A DNA stretch of 64,000 nucleotides, taken from UBA6168 sp965222975. GTDB taxonomy: Bacteria; Bacteroidota; Bacteroidia; Chitinophagales; Saprospiraceae. Location: NCBI GenBank assembly GCA_965222975.1, contig CBDCVJ010000084.1, forward strand, positions 1 to 64,000, read 5' to 3'. Numbering within the stretch: the first letter of the stretch is position 1; every line of letters begins with the position of its first letter. Below, piece after piece: positions 34,803 through 43,603 of the stretch. Made by a program: the position numbers and the translations under genes. The notes beneath the pieces were generated by a model. That model was not told where the DNA came from. It made no database searches and saw only the letters and a program-made list of their open reading frames with translations.

Positions 34803-35393
34803 ATGTGGAAAATAAGGCAAGAAATCATTGAAGAAAATGCAATAACAAAATATCGGATCGAAAATAAGAATGGCGCTTTGACTTGTTACGAATCCATCCA
34901 GTTACTGGATACGTCCGAACCATTTAGATTGTTTTTTAATAAAGTATTAGCAGAAAACAATTTTAACGGCTACTTTTTTGAATGCATCCCATTTGATGAA
35001 AGTTGGGAAAAAACAATTCTCGAATTTGTGCTTATATACAGTCCAGTTTTTTCGAAGTTAAAAGCCGAACAAAATGCTTTTTCGGCATATTTTACAAAAA
35101 ATGAAAAAGTAGTCTCCTTTCCGAATTTGGGGAAAAATGCCTGGCTGATTGCACCTGCACCTGAAGGGGATTTTGAAATTTATTCTCACTTTGCCAAATT
35201 TGTGAAAAATGCACCTATAGAACAAATTGATGCATTTTGGCAGTTAGTGGGCAAGGAATGCAAGAAACGCATTTCAAGCCCTCCAATTTGGTTGAGCACT
35301 CATGGCTTAGGGGTTTATTGGTTGCATATGAGAGTTGACACCATTCCAAAATATTATCATTTTTCGCCGTACAAATACTATTTTAAAAAATGA
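34803..35393 (+). CDS. uncharacterised protein (possibly DUF6940 family)
   Basis: 196 residues, soluble, no signal peptide. Conserved-looking parts are FFECIPFDESWEKTILEFVLI, SHFAKFVKNAPIEQIDAFW and the C-terminal STHGLGVYWLHMRVDTIPKY. That tail reminds me of proteins annotated DUF6940, but this is from memory and unverified. Its stop overlaps the acetyltransferase start by 4 bases (ATGA), so the two are translationally coupled. Confidence 0.65.
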   Translation: MWKIRQEIIEENAITKYRIENKNGALTCYESIQLLDTSEPFRLFFNKVLAENNFNGYFFECIPFDESWEKTILEFVLIYSPVFSKLKAEQNAFSAYFTKNEKVVSFPNLGKNAWLIAPAPEGDFEIYSHFAKFVKNAPIEQIDAFWQLVGKECKKRISSPPIWLSTHGLGVYWLHMRVDTIPKYYHFSPYKYYFKK

Positions 35394-35908
35394 TTTTCCA
35401 AACTCCCCGCCTGATCGTTAGGAAACTGACCTTGGAAGATTTCCCATCCTTCTTCGAGTTGCAGGGCAACCCCAAAACCCACCGCTACACAGGCAGCACC
35501 GTGGACGACGAAAAATCTGCTCGGGCATCGCTTGAACGCTGTATCAGCAGTTATACCAAACCAGGCAACAATTTTTGGGTGTGGGCAGTAGAGCGCAAAT
35601 CGGATGGAGCGATGGTCGGTACTGCTGCTGTGGTTAGAGGCCAGAGCGACCCCACAGGCGAAGGGCCAGAAATTGGCTACCGTTTCATCGAAAAATACTG
35701 GGGCAATGGCTATGCGGGTGAGATCTGCGACCCGCTCGTTGACTATGCGCTTGACAACATGCAATTGTCTTGGATATTTGGTCAGGCGGATGTAAGGAAC
35801 GTCGCTTCTGTTAAAATACTCGACCGCTCAAAATTGATTTTTGTAAAAGAATATTTTAATCCAGAAGAAAATTGCACTGACAGGGTGTACCGTTTGGAAA
35901 ATAAGTAG
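35390..35908 (+). CDS. GNAT-family N-acetyltransferase (RimJ/RimL-like)
   Basis: 172 residues. MIFQTPRLIVRKLTLEDFPSF is the standard start of RimJ/RimL-like enzymes. The acetyl-CoA loop is in EIGYRFIEKYWGNGYAGE, and the last conserved strand in VRNVASVKILDRSKL. It should acetylate an amino group of a small molecule or protein N-terminus. Coupled by a 4-base overlap to the preceding unknown gene, which may be its partner or share its substrate. Confidence 0.88.
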   Translation: MIFQTPRLIVRKLTLEDFPSFFELQGNPKTHRYTGSTVDDEKSARASLERCISSYTKPGNNFWVWAVERKSDGAMVGTAAVVRGQSDPTGEGPEIGYRFIEKYWGNGYAGEICDPLVDYALDNMQLSWIFGQADVRNVASVKILDRSKLIFVKEYFNPEENCTDRVYRLENK

Positions 35909-35928
35909 CGCCGAACTCCAGTTCGGCG
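35909..35928 (+). terminator. hairpin after acetyltransferase gene
   Basis: cgccgaact pairs with agttcggcg around two bases. A short T-rich stretch (gtgttgcgttttt) follows. The stem begins one base after the stop codon. A moderate terminator. Confidence 0.6.
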
Positions 35929-35978
35929 GTGTTGCGTTTTTGCTGAACTAAAATTCGACAATAAATACCGGACATGCT

Positions 35979-36530
35979 TTGCCGTCTTTCAAAAGAAATA
36001 AAACATTGATTAAAGTCGTGCTCACCGGCCCCGAATCCGTGGGAAAAACTACACTGGCTGAAAAATTGGCCAATCATTATAACACCGCTTGGGTGTCAGA
36101 ATACGCCCGTGAATATTGCGAAATACACGGCAATGAAAATTTAACACCCCGTGATTTTTCCCATATTGCTGGTGGGCAATTACTATTGGAAGATGAAATG
36201 GCGGAACAAGCCGATCGACTTTTAATATGCGATACAGATTTAATTACCACAGAAATATGGGCGCATTATTTTTTGGAGAAATGTCCGCCATGGATTCAGG
36301 AAATAAATAAAACCCGGCATTACGATTTATTCCTTCTGCTTTCTCCTGACGTGCCGTGGGTCGGAGATGAGATGCGCCATTTTGAAGATACCCGTGGAGA
36401 GTTTTTTGATTTATTGAAAAAATTATTGGAGGAACGAGGGTTTAAATATGAAATTATTTCTGGTGGTTATAATGAGCGCTTTCGACAAGCCGTACAAACG
36501 ATTGACCTATTGCTAAAGTTGGTTAATTGA
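35979..36530 (+). CDS. NadR-type P-loop kinase (probable ribosylnicotinamide kinase)
   Basis: About 183 residues if started at TTG 35979; TTG 36006 (giving MIKVVLTGPES) is equally good, and no ATG is available in frame. P-loop GPESVGKTTLA, then VSEYAREYCEIHG, a Walker-B-like LLICDTDLITTEIW and LLSPDVPWVGDEMRHFED match the C-terminal kinase domain of NadR. It would phosphorylate nicotinamide riboside in NAD salvage. The adenylyltransferase domain of full NadR is absent and no pnuC transporter adjoins, so substrate is inferred. Confidence 0.8.
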   Translation: MPSFKRNKTLIKVVLTGPESVGKTTLAEKLANHYNTAWVSEYAREYCEIHGNENLTPRDFSHIAGGQLLLEDEMAEQADRLLICDTDLITTEIWAHYFLEKCPPWIQEINKTRHYDLFLLLSPDVPWVGDEMRHFEDTRGEFFDLLKKLLEERGFKYEIISGGYNERFRQAVQTIDLLLKLVN

Positions 36531-36573
36531 TAAATTATCGTGTTTCAATTTACATTTTTACCGGTCCGATCTT

Positions 36574-37047
36574 TCATTCACTCAATTTATAAATAAATTC
36601 CTCGATTTCTTTATCTCTTGCATTGGCAAATCCTTTATCTTTTCCAATCTTCTTAAACCCAGCTTTTTCCAAAACCCTTTGCGAACCAAAATTATCAAAC
36701 GCAACCCTCCCAAAAATAGGCCGTGTCGGTTCGATGGTAAGAAAAATTTTAAGTGCCTGTGTCGCAATTCCTTTTCCCCACAATTCTTTTCCAATAGCAT
36801 ACGTTATTTCTGCTTCTCCTTCCATGATAAATTTCACGACACAACCAGCGATTTTATTTTCGAAAATAATGGTTTGCATATTTATTGTGTCGTTGGATAA
36901 TAACCTCGTCCATTTTTTGATATAAGCATCTTTGTCAAAAGGGTCTTTTGAGGTAAAAGCTGCCATATAATTTGCTTCTTCATCTGTTTGGTTCAGAAAA
37001 AATATTTCCAAATCTGATTCGATTGAATTTCTTAGTGATAATTCCAT
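36574..37047 (-). CDS. GNAT-family N-acetyltransferase
   Basis: 157 residues. Acetyl-CoA-binding pattern in TYAIGKELWGKGIATQALKI, then IFGRVAFDNFGSQRVLEKAGF. Monocistronic on the minus strand and convergent with the NadR-like gene. Substrate unknown. Confidence 0.87.
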   Translation of the reverse strand: MELSLRNSIESDLEIFFLNQTDEEANYMAAFTSKDPFDKDAYIKKWTRLLSNDTINMQTIIFENKIAGCVVKFIMEGEAEITYAIGKELWGKGIATQALKIFLTIEPTRPIFGRVAFDNFGSQRVLEKAGFKKIGKDKGFANARDKEIEEFIYKLSE

Positions 37048-37261
37048 AAAAATAATTTGTGGCGGTTTGTTTTTTTTTATTACCTCTGATTAGGTTTTCC
37101 ATTTTAGCTTCTAATCAATTTCTTACAATTTTCTGCCTTCGCCTGATTTGCTAAATTAAAAAATAAAAGGAAATAGTCCAGCAAGGAAGAATATAGTGAC
37201 AAGGATTTATGATAAACTTGAAGAGCATAAACAATGGACAATAATAGGAAGGTGGCAAAGT

Positions 37262-37298
37262 AAAAAATAGCCCCGAATTTACTTCGGGGCTATTTTTT
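37262..37298. terminator. bidirectional intrinsic terminator
   Basis: aaaaaatagccccgaa pairs perfectly with ttcggggctatttttt around 5 bases. It ends the minus-strand T9SS gene at 37350. The 302-base gap (37048-37349) holds no gene I can support; a 24-codon + frame (37196-37270) runs into the stem but is too short to call. Confidence 0.85.
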
Positions 37299-37349
37299 GC
37301 CACTTCTCCATTAAATTTTAGCAGATAAAATAATTGGCTGGAATTAAGA

Positions 37350-38789
37350 CTATTTAAATATCAATTGACCGGTACCCAGTAATTTTCCTGAAGCAGAATA
37401 AATGTAATAAGCATAAGTTCCATTGGGCAAACCGTCCCTTTTAATTTCAAATTGGTTCTGGCTGAATGGCTCCGACTTTACCCTGCGGCCCATTTGATCG
37501 TAAAGTTGTAAATAACCCGTTTTTACTTTTTCATTTTCTGAAATAAAATTGACCCGGTCATTAGCAGGTATTGGAAAGGCACGGAATATATTATCCTGCT
37601 TTTGAAAAGGGTGAAAAACACTGGAAACCATTCCTCCGTCAAGGGTCAATTTGACCAGGTAGAAATAACCGGGAGTTAGATTGTTCAATCCAACAGGAAT
37701 CCAAGCCGCTCCTGCAAGCACCAAATGGCCGTCACTTGTAAGGTTAATGCCGTCAAAAGAGAAAGCTGGTATCTCAGGTATATCAGAAGCAAATGTTTTT
37801 GTCCACAAGGTATCGCCGCTGAGGTCGGTTTTGAGCAGTATAGCCGCATTAAAAGCAGTGACCCCCGATATGTAAACATTGCCATCAGCATCGATGGTCA
37901 TATCCCTGGCACTTTCGATAATATTGTCGTTGATCAAGGTTTCTTTGATGACATCGCCATCAGGACTTAGATGAACCAAGTAATCAACAGCACTAAAATC
38001 GCCATCCGAATATTGGGAGCACAGCACCACTATTTCCCCATTCTCCAAAACTTTTACGCTCATACCACTGGTCTCCGCTGCCATTTCAGTATGCCAAATC
38101 AAGTTGCCTTCTGCATCGGTTTTAAGCAATACGGCCATTCCTGCCGAACCAAGGGTAAATAATATCCCGCCATCAGGAGCTTCTGTTGCATCGCCTTCAT
38201 AAACGAGCCCTCCGGTAAAATCGAATTGCGGATATTTTCTTTCCCAGAGCATATTCCCGTCTCCCTCCAATTTTGCCATCGCCAGCATAGTGGAAGGACT
38301 ATCCCTTTTAGAACCACTAATAATGAAATTGCCATCACTCGCGAGAAAAATGGAACTATAACTCGTCCCATCGCCATATTCTAAAACGGTAGACCAAAGC
38401 AGGTTGCCATCAAAATCCAGTTTCATTAAACTGCTATAGTCATTGAAAGAAGCCATATCATTGAAGTAACCCAATACGACATACCCATCTTCCATTTCAA
38501 TGCCCCCGACCCCAAAATCATAAAAACCTTCTGCTGCAAAGTCCATCTCAAATTCCCAATCAATCCCAAAATCTTGATCAAGTTTTATGGCCCAAGGCTC
38601 CTGGGCATTTGAAAAGTCCTGGTATCCTTTACTTCCGATCAAAAAATACCCACCGTCCGATGTTTCAATAACATCGAACCCTTCCGTAAATCCAATGCCA
38701 TCGCCAAACAAGGTATAGGTAAAATCATCTTGCGCATGTAGGGTGTACCATGTAAATAAAAGGAGAAAAATGAAGGAGAAATTTTTCAT
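37350..38789 (-). CDS. T9SS-secreted beta-propeller protein
   Basis: 479 residues. Signal peptide MKNFSFIFLLLFTWYTLHAQ. Then about seven repeats with a D-G-x(n)-G-N-L-x-W pattern (LDFDGNLLWSTV, LEGDGNMLWERK, TDAEGNLIWHTE, TDLSGDTLWTKT), each beginning with a ...GGxxLxG strand, consistent with a propeller. C-terminal T9SS domain (FPIPANDRVNF to GTGQLIFK). Function of such proteins is unknown; surface exposure is likely. Confidence 0.82.
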   Translation of the reverse strand: MKNFSFIFLLLFTWYTLHAQDDFTYTLFGDGIGFTEGFDVIETSDGGYFLIGSKGYQDFSNAQEPWAIKLDQDFGIDWEFEMDFAAEGFYDFGVGGIEMEDGYVVLGYFNDMASFNDYSSLMKLDFDGNLLWSTVLEYGDGTSYSSIFLASDGNFIISGSKRDSPSTMLAMAKLEGDGNMLWERKYPQFDFTGGLVYEGDATEAPDGGILFTLGSAGMAVLLKTDAEGNLIWHTEMAAETSGMSVKVLENGEIVVLCSQYSDGDFSAVDYLVHLSPDGDVIKETLINDNIIESARDMTIDADGNVYISGVTAFNAAILLKTDLSGDTLWTKTFASDIPEIPAFSFDGINLTSDGHLVLAGAAWIPVGLNNLTPGYFYLVKLTLDGGMVSSVFHPFQKQDNIFRAFPIPANDRVNFISENEKVKTGYLQLYDQMGRRVKSEPFSQNQFEIKRDGLPNGTYAYYIYSASGKLLGTGQLIFK

Positions 38790-39016
38790 CTTAAAATAAT
38801 TTAAAAGTGAATAAATTGATTGGAATTTTTTGAATGGCCAATCTTTTAAAATCCTTCATTTAATCACAAAGACAAATTATTGCTGTTGTCTAAAAATAAT
38901 AGAAGAGATGCAATACAGTGCACTATATATCATTGACTTAATTTTCAATTTTGTATAAATAAAAGTTAACCTAACGTTTTCAAATTCGTGTTACATCTAT
39001 GACAGTTTATGCCTTC

Positions 39017-39697
39017 CTATTTTTTCTTTCCTATCCTAATTATTACCGTCCCCGAAATTTCTATTCCTCCCAAAGCTTGCAAATTGGCAAAATCCTGCTG
39101 GCTGGAAGAATAATCGCCTCTTTGAAATTCCGCATCCCTTTCATCAAATGGGAAGCCGTAACCTGCATTAATCATGATAAGCACATCACCAACATCGAAA
39201 CTATAGCCGCCCCTAAAGAAAACAGCCTGATCGTCATAGATTTTATATTCTCCGGCCACACCGTTAACATTTACCTCCAAGCCGGAAAGGCCCGTTGTAT
39301 AAATATAATTCACACCAATAAAAGGGCTGGATTTATCCTTTATAAAAAAATACCTGGATCCAAAACCTGTCCGCAGGCCCGAAAAACTAAAACCCGCCCC
39401 TAAATTCAAATCGAAATTGGAAGTCAACAAATTGCTGTACTCCAGCCCAAAGCCATAAGGTGCCCCCCAACCTCCACCTAAACCTATTCCGTGCCGAAGG
39501 CTATGCTCCTCTGTCGGCATATATGCTGCATTTTCAGATTTCGAATCTTTAAAAGCAGTCCCTGTATTAAATTCTTGAATGCCTGGTTGGTCAACGGAGG
39601 CCGAAAACGCTCTCCGTAGATCAATTGCCGATTCTGGCATTTGACAGTAACCGACTAAATAAGAAACCAGTAGGAGAGATGTGAATACATTTTTCAT
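39017..39697 (-). CDS. outer-membrane beta-barrel-like protein
   Basis: 226 residues with a signal peptide (MKNVFTSLLLVSYLVGYCQ). From about residue 68, alternating strands and Gly/aromatic residues (GIGLGGGWGAPYGFGLEYSN, FDLNLGAGFSFSGLRTGFGS, FIGVNYIYTTG, AVFFRGGYSFD, ISGTVIIRIGKKK) suggest a small barrel of about eight strands. No family recognised. Confidence 0.65.
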   Translation of the reverse strand: MKNVFTSLLLVSYLVGYCQMPESAIDLRRAFSASVDQPGIQEFNTGTAFKDSKSENAAYMPTEEHSLRHGIGLGGGWGAPYGFGLEYSNLLTSNFDLNLGAGFSFSGLRTGFGSRYFFIKDKSSPFIGVNYIYTTGLSGLEVNVNGVAGEYKIYDDQAVFFRGGYSFDVGDVLIMINAGYGFPFDERDAEFQRGDYSSSQQDFANLQALGGIEISGTVIIRIGKKK

Positions 39698-39825
39698 AGA
39701 GAATGTGCTTTGAAAGTTATTATAAGTTCATGCTGCCGATCAAGTAGGCAAAATGCGTCATTAAATATTAATGTACAATGATGAAAGGAGAGCGAGAGAA
39801 CCGATTCGCCATTTACCTCTCACCG

Positions 39826-42800
39826 TTAATTCCCCTCATCCTCCTCACTATCGCAATGATAATGGTTCCCCCTCCGCCAACTTGGCTTTTGGGTCTTATC
39901 GCCTCCTTTCTTGGCCACCAACATCTTTTGCACCAAGCGATTACGCTCGGCAGCTATTTCTTCCCGTTTTTTTAAATCCTCTTGTCGATCAAAAAATTTG
40001 ATGCCATCCACAAAGGTCATGTCCGCTCTGGCATAAATAGACAGTGGATGGTCGCTCCAAACGACTACATCGGCATCTTTTCCCGCTTTCAAGCTGCCAG
40101 TATGATCATCAATGCGGAGGAGTTTAGCTGGGTTCAGGGTGACAAATTTCAAAGCATCTTCTTCGCTTACCCCGCCAAAGCGGACAGCCTTGGCGGCTTC
40201 CTGGTTGAGGCGACGGGCCATCTCGGCATCGTCGGAATTGAAAGCTACTGTTACGCCCTGTTCGTGCATGATGGCGCCATTGTGCGGAATGGCTTCATAC
40301 ACCTCAAATTTGTACGCCCACCAATCGGAGAAGCTACTGCCGCCTACGCCATGTTCGGCCATTTTGTCGGCCACTTTATAGCCTTCGAGAATATGGGTAA
40401 ATGTGTTGACCCGAAAATCGAATTTCTCCGCTACTTTCATCAGCATGTTGATCTCACTCTGGCGGTAACTGTGGCAGGTGATGAAGCGCTTACTCTCTAA
40501 AATTTCGAGCAGGCAATCGAGTTCGAGGTCTTTTCGATAGGGTTTGCCACTTTTCTTTAATTCGCCATATTTTCTGGCTTCGGTAAAATGGTCTTCATAA
40601 ACCTGAGCTACCCCCATGCGAGTGTTTGGAAAACGGTCGTTGCGGCTGCTGGTGGAGCGTTTTACGTTTTCGCCAAGGGCAAATTTGATAAACGGTTTGG
40701 CATGCTCGTATTTCAATGCTTCCGGCGCAAATCCCCATCGGAACTTGATGACAGCGCTTTGCCCACCAATGGGGTTCGATGAACCATGCAATATCTGTGC
40801 TGCTGTCACCCCGCCTGAAAGTTGCCGATAAATGTTGATGTCCTCGCTATTGACCACATCGCCAATGCGAACTTCTGCACTGCTGAACTGCGACGAGCCT
40901 TCATTGATGCCCCTGCTGGCCGCAATGTGAGTATGCTCGTCAATGATGCCGGGGGTAATATGCCTGCCCGTAGCATCTATTTCGATAGCCCCACTTTGAC
41001 TAATGTTTTTTCCAACCTTTTCGATTTTCCCATTGCGGATCAGTACATCGGTGTTTTCCAAAATGCCTTCCCTTTCACATGTCCACACAGTGGCATTCTT
41101 TAGCAAATATGTCTGTGGGATCGGCCGTTCCGACCAACCATAGGCCATGAAAGGATAGGTCACCTTTCCGAGATCGGATGCACCTTTCTTTTGAGCATCG
41201 CCCTTCACACGGGCACCTTTCTTTTGAGCATCGCTTTGTGGCAAATCGCCTGTTCGGGTGCAAGTCCAGGCAGTCCAATTGCCATTACCTTCCTGCCCAT
41301 TGCCTGACCATTCTTCATCCTCCACTGTACCTGACAGACGGGTTGTTTGATTGCTGCCCCGCGACTTATAGCTGAGGGTAATGCGGCCATTTTTGAGCTT
41401 ATTGGCCACTTTTATTTTGACCGTGTCATCGACGATGATGTTCATGTCATATTTGCCCTTGATTTCTTTTACTTCGAGTTGCTGCACCATGTCACTAACG
41501 GTCAGCACGTACTTGCCCGGCTCAATGGAGGTTTCCTCTAAAGGCTTGATAACGAAAGGTTTGCCTTTTATCCAATTGTGATAAATTTTTGTTTTTTCAT
41601 CAAAAACATTTCCATCGGTGATGATGAAATTGGCGAATTTGCCTTTGTCCAACGTACCCAGTTCATTGAGCGAATTGGTGAACCCGGCAGGCACATATGT
41701 CAACGCTTTCAGCGCATCTTCTTCCGACAACCCATGTTTGATGGCTTTGCGGACATTTGCCATAAAGTCGGCCCCTTTGGCCAACCCATGTTGGGTAAGT
41801 GCAAAAGGGATACCTGCCTTAGCCATACGGGCAGGGTTGGTCGGTGCAAGTTCCCAATGCTTCATATCCGAGAGGTCAACACTCAAGGCGTCATAAGGAT
41901 CTTCGACATCATAGGCATCTGGGAAATTAAGTGGGAGAATAAGTGAAGAACCTGTAGCTTTTATTTCATCAAGCCGTTGATACTCATCGCCATTGCCTTT
42001 GATGAGGTAGGTCACGCCGAATTCTTTGCCGAGACGGGCTGCCCGTAGCACGTCCAGTTTATTGCCTGTCTCAAATATTTGTTGAAGGCCAAGGGCATCG
42101 TTCCATGCTTCCAAAGACAAGTTGACTTCCTCCTTGCGGCCTATGCTTTTGTACCATTGTCCATCGTAATAGGTTTGCCGGAGCAGATAGATGCATCCCA
42201 TTAATGATCGTGGGTATGGCATCGGAGACGAGCCTTTCTGGAATGAAAGGTGATGTGCCACCCGTTCTTTCACGATCAACTCATGCGGGCGCTCATCCGA
42301 TAAGGTGACCAGAACTGAAGTGCCCCGGGAAATCCCGTCCATTTGGTGCGATAGCACCGTACCAAAGCCTTTCTTCCTCCATTCGCCTGCTTTTTTATCA
42401 TTTGCCTTAAACACTTCACTGGCATGGAACTCTGGCTTCAAGGCCATATTCCAACTATATGCACCATCTTTCTCCGATTCAAATTTGGTAGGTGCATTGA
42501 AGCCGCCGCTTCGTTCCAGTTTCACTCCGGGCATGCCGTAATTAGAATAGATGTCAATAAAGGAAGGGTAAATGGTTTTGCCTGCTACATCAAGGACGAC
42601 CGCCCCGTCGGGCACAGCGATGCCCAAGCCAATTGCCATGATCTTCCCCTTGCGGATAACCATGGTGGCATCGTCCAATTTTTCATTCCAACTCTTGTAA
42701 ATGGTAACATTCGTAAAGGCATAAAGTCCTTCCCTTTGATCAGCCACATTGTTGCGGGGAAATGTCTCCTGTGCATAGGCACCAAAGGGCACCAAAACCC

Positions 42801-42837
42801 AAATGGCGAACAGGTTGGCGAGTGTTGATTTTTTCAT
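39826..42837 (-). CDS. secreted tandem amidohydrolase; N-terminal half lacks metal ligands
   Basis: 1003 residues from the ATG at 42837 (MKKSTLANLFAIWVLVPFGAYAQ signal peptide). Two amidohydrolase modules: the first ~residues 45-430, the second ~600-980. The second has the full metal set: HxH in GIIDEHTHIAASRG, His in TCHSYRQ and FTHILEG, Asp in FNSDDAEMARR. In the first, the HxH strand reads FIDIYSNYGMPG, with no histidines, so that half is probably inactive or structural. Between them, the 11-residue unit DAQKKGARVKG is partly duplicated. Tandem proteins of this size are frequent in Bacteroidota; substrate unknown, likely a peptide or cyclic amide in the periplasm. Confidence 0.85.
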   Translation of the reverse strand: MKKSTLANLFAIWVLVPFGAYAQETFPRNNVADQREGLYAFTNVTIYKSWNEKLDDATMVIRKGKIMAIGLGIAVPDGAVVLDVAGKTIYPSFIDIYSNYGMPGVKLERSGGFNAPTKFESEKDGAYSWNMALKPEFHASEVFKANDKKAGEWRKKGFGTVLSHQMDGISRGTSVLVTLSDERPHELIVKERVAHHLSFQKGSSPMPYPRSLMGCIYLLRQTYYDGQWYKSIGRKEEVNLSLEAWNDALGLQQIFETGNKLDVLRAARLGKEFGVTYLIKGNGDEYQRLDEIKATGSSLILPLNFPDAYDVEDPYDALSVDLSDMKHWELAPTNPARMAKAGIPFALTQHGLAKGADFMANVRKAIKHGLSEEDALKALTYVPAGFTNSLNELGTLDKGKFANFIITDGNVFDEKTKIYHNWIKGKPFVIKPLEETSIEPGKYVLTVSDMVQQLEVKEIKGKYDMNIIVDDTVKIKVANKLKNGRITLSYKSRGSNQTTRLSGTVEDEEWSGNGQEGNGNWTAWTCTRTGDLPQSDAQKKGARVKGDAQKKGASDLGKVTYPFMAYGWSERPIPQTYLLKNATVWTCEREGILENTDVLIRNGKIEKVGKNISQSGAIEIDATGRHITPGIIDEHTHIAASRGINEGSSQFSSAEVRIGDVVNSEDINIYRQLSGGVTAAQILHGSSNPIGGQSAVIKFRWGFAPEALKYEHAKPFIKFALGENVKRSTSSRNDRFPNTRMGVAQVYEDHFTEARKYGELKKSGKPYRKDLELDCLLEILESKRFITCHSYRQSEINMLMKVAEKFDFRVNTFTHILEGYKVADKMAEHGVGGSSFSDWWAYKFEVYEAIPHNGAIMHEQGVTVAFNSDDAEMARRLNQEAAKAVRFGGVSEEDALKFVTLNPAKLLRIDDHTGSLKAGKDADVVVWSDHPLSIYARADMTFVDGIKFFDRQEDLKKREEIAAERNRLVQKMLVAKKGGDKTQKPSWRRGNHYHCDSEEDEGN

Positions 42838-42853
42838 ACATGTCATAATTGCC

Positions 42854-42900
42854 AGGGATCAGGGGTCGGGCCGCCGAAGTCGGCCCAACCCCTGATCCCT
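42854..42900. repeat. hairpin upstream of amidohydrolase gene
   Basis: agggatcaggggt (42854-42866) and gggccg pair with cggccc and acccctgatccct (to 42900) around a short loop. It lies 16 bases upstream of the start codon, inside the expected leader RNA. The rest of the 582 bases up to 43419 shows no other gene or clear structure. Confidence 0.7.
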
Positions 42901-43419
42901 AAGATTCCGTGAGGCTGGGCAAATATAGTTTTTCAGCCTTTCTTTTCTTTATCATTTTTTACCAAAATGGATTTGGAATACTTTTTGGAAATATGCACAC
43001 CATCTGACAATTTCCCTCCTGTCATTTAATTTCCCCTTTTTTCAGGTTTTATTTTAATTCTACATCAAATCAACAGGATAATTCCTTCCCTCAATTTTTT
43101 ATCCTTTTTTGAGTAATATAATTCAATTCAAATAGGCCTTATTTCATTGAAATTACAATGGATGATTTTATTTAACACTCACCTCCCACCTCTATCAATT
43201 CCCATTCAAATGAACACTATTGTTACAAATATTTTTGTGGATAACAACCCTCATCCTCCTAATTACATGGTCCTATTTAGCATTTTGTAATTGCGTGACA
43301 TTTGATGCTCGCTGACCTACCATTTATTATCCACTACTCAAATTTGGAATCAACTAATAATTAATAACCGAACTGTTTGCGGCCACCTGTCGCAAAAGGC
43401 TCACAAATTCATTTTAATC

Positions 43420-43548
43420 ATGAAAATTCAAATTAAAAACTCACTCAGCAACCTATTGAACAATTTCGCTAATAATGTTTTAAATAATGACGAGCAGAAG
43501 GAAGTGAAGGGGGGAACGATTATTATTGAGGATGCGACTCCTATATAA
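43420..43548 (+). CDS. 42-residue peptide with double-glycine leader signature
   Basis: ATG 43420 to TAA 43548. The N-terminal ~32 residues are an Asn/Leu-rich amphipathic leader (MKIQIKNSLSNLLNNFANN...). The leader ends NNDEQKEVKGG. Counting back from the second Gly, Val is at -4, Glu at -8 and Leu at -12, the positions conserved in double-glycine leaders cut by C39-peptidase transporters. The predicted product is the 10-residue TIIIEDATPI. A strong terminator starts 12 bases after the stop, which argues that this is a transcribed unit. No transporter or modification enzyme lies nearby. Could be a peptide signal, bacteriocin or RiPP precursor. Not in any family I know. Confidence 0.6.
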   Translation: MKIQIKNSLSNLLNNFANNVLNNDEQKEVKGGTIIIEDATPI

Positions 43549-43559
43549 GTATCAACTTT

Positions 43560-43601
43560 GGGTGACAGCATTTAATTATTAACTTAAAAATGTTGTCACC
43601 C
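43560..43601. terminator. bidirectional terminator between peptide gene and 43604 gene
   Basis: gggtgacagcatttaa pairs with ttaaaaatgttgtcaccc, with one G-U pair and a one-base bulge. A/T-rich sides give tails for both strands. It separates the GG-leader peptide gene from the convergent minus-strand gene. Confidence 0.8.
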
Positions 43602-43603
43602 TA

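Noticed and set aside
37196..37270. 24-codon frame ending in the terminator before the 37350 gene
   Set aside because: Too short and no context beyond position.
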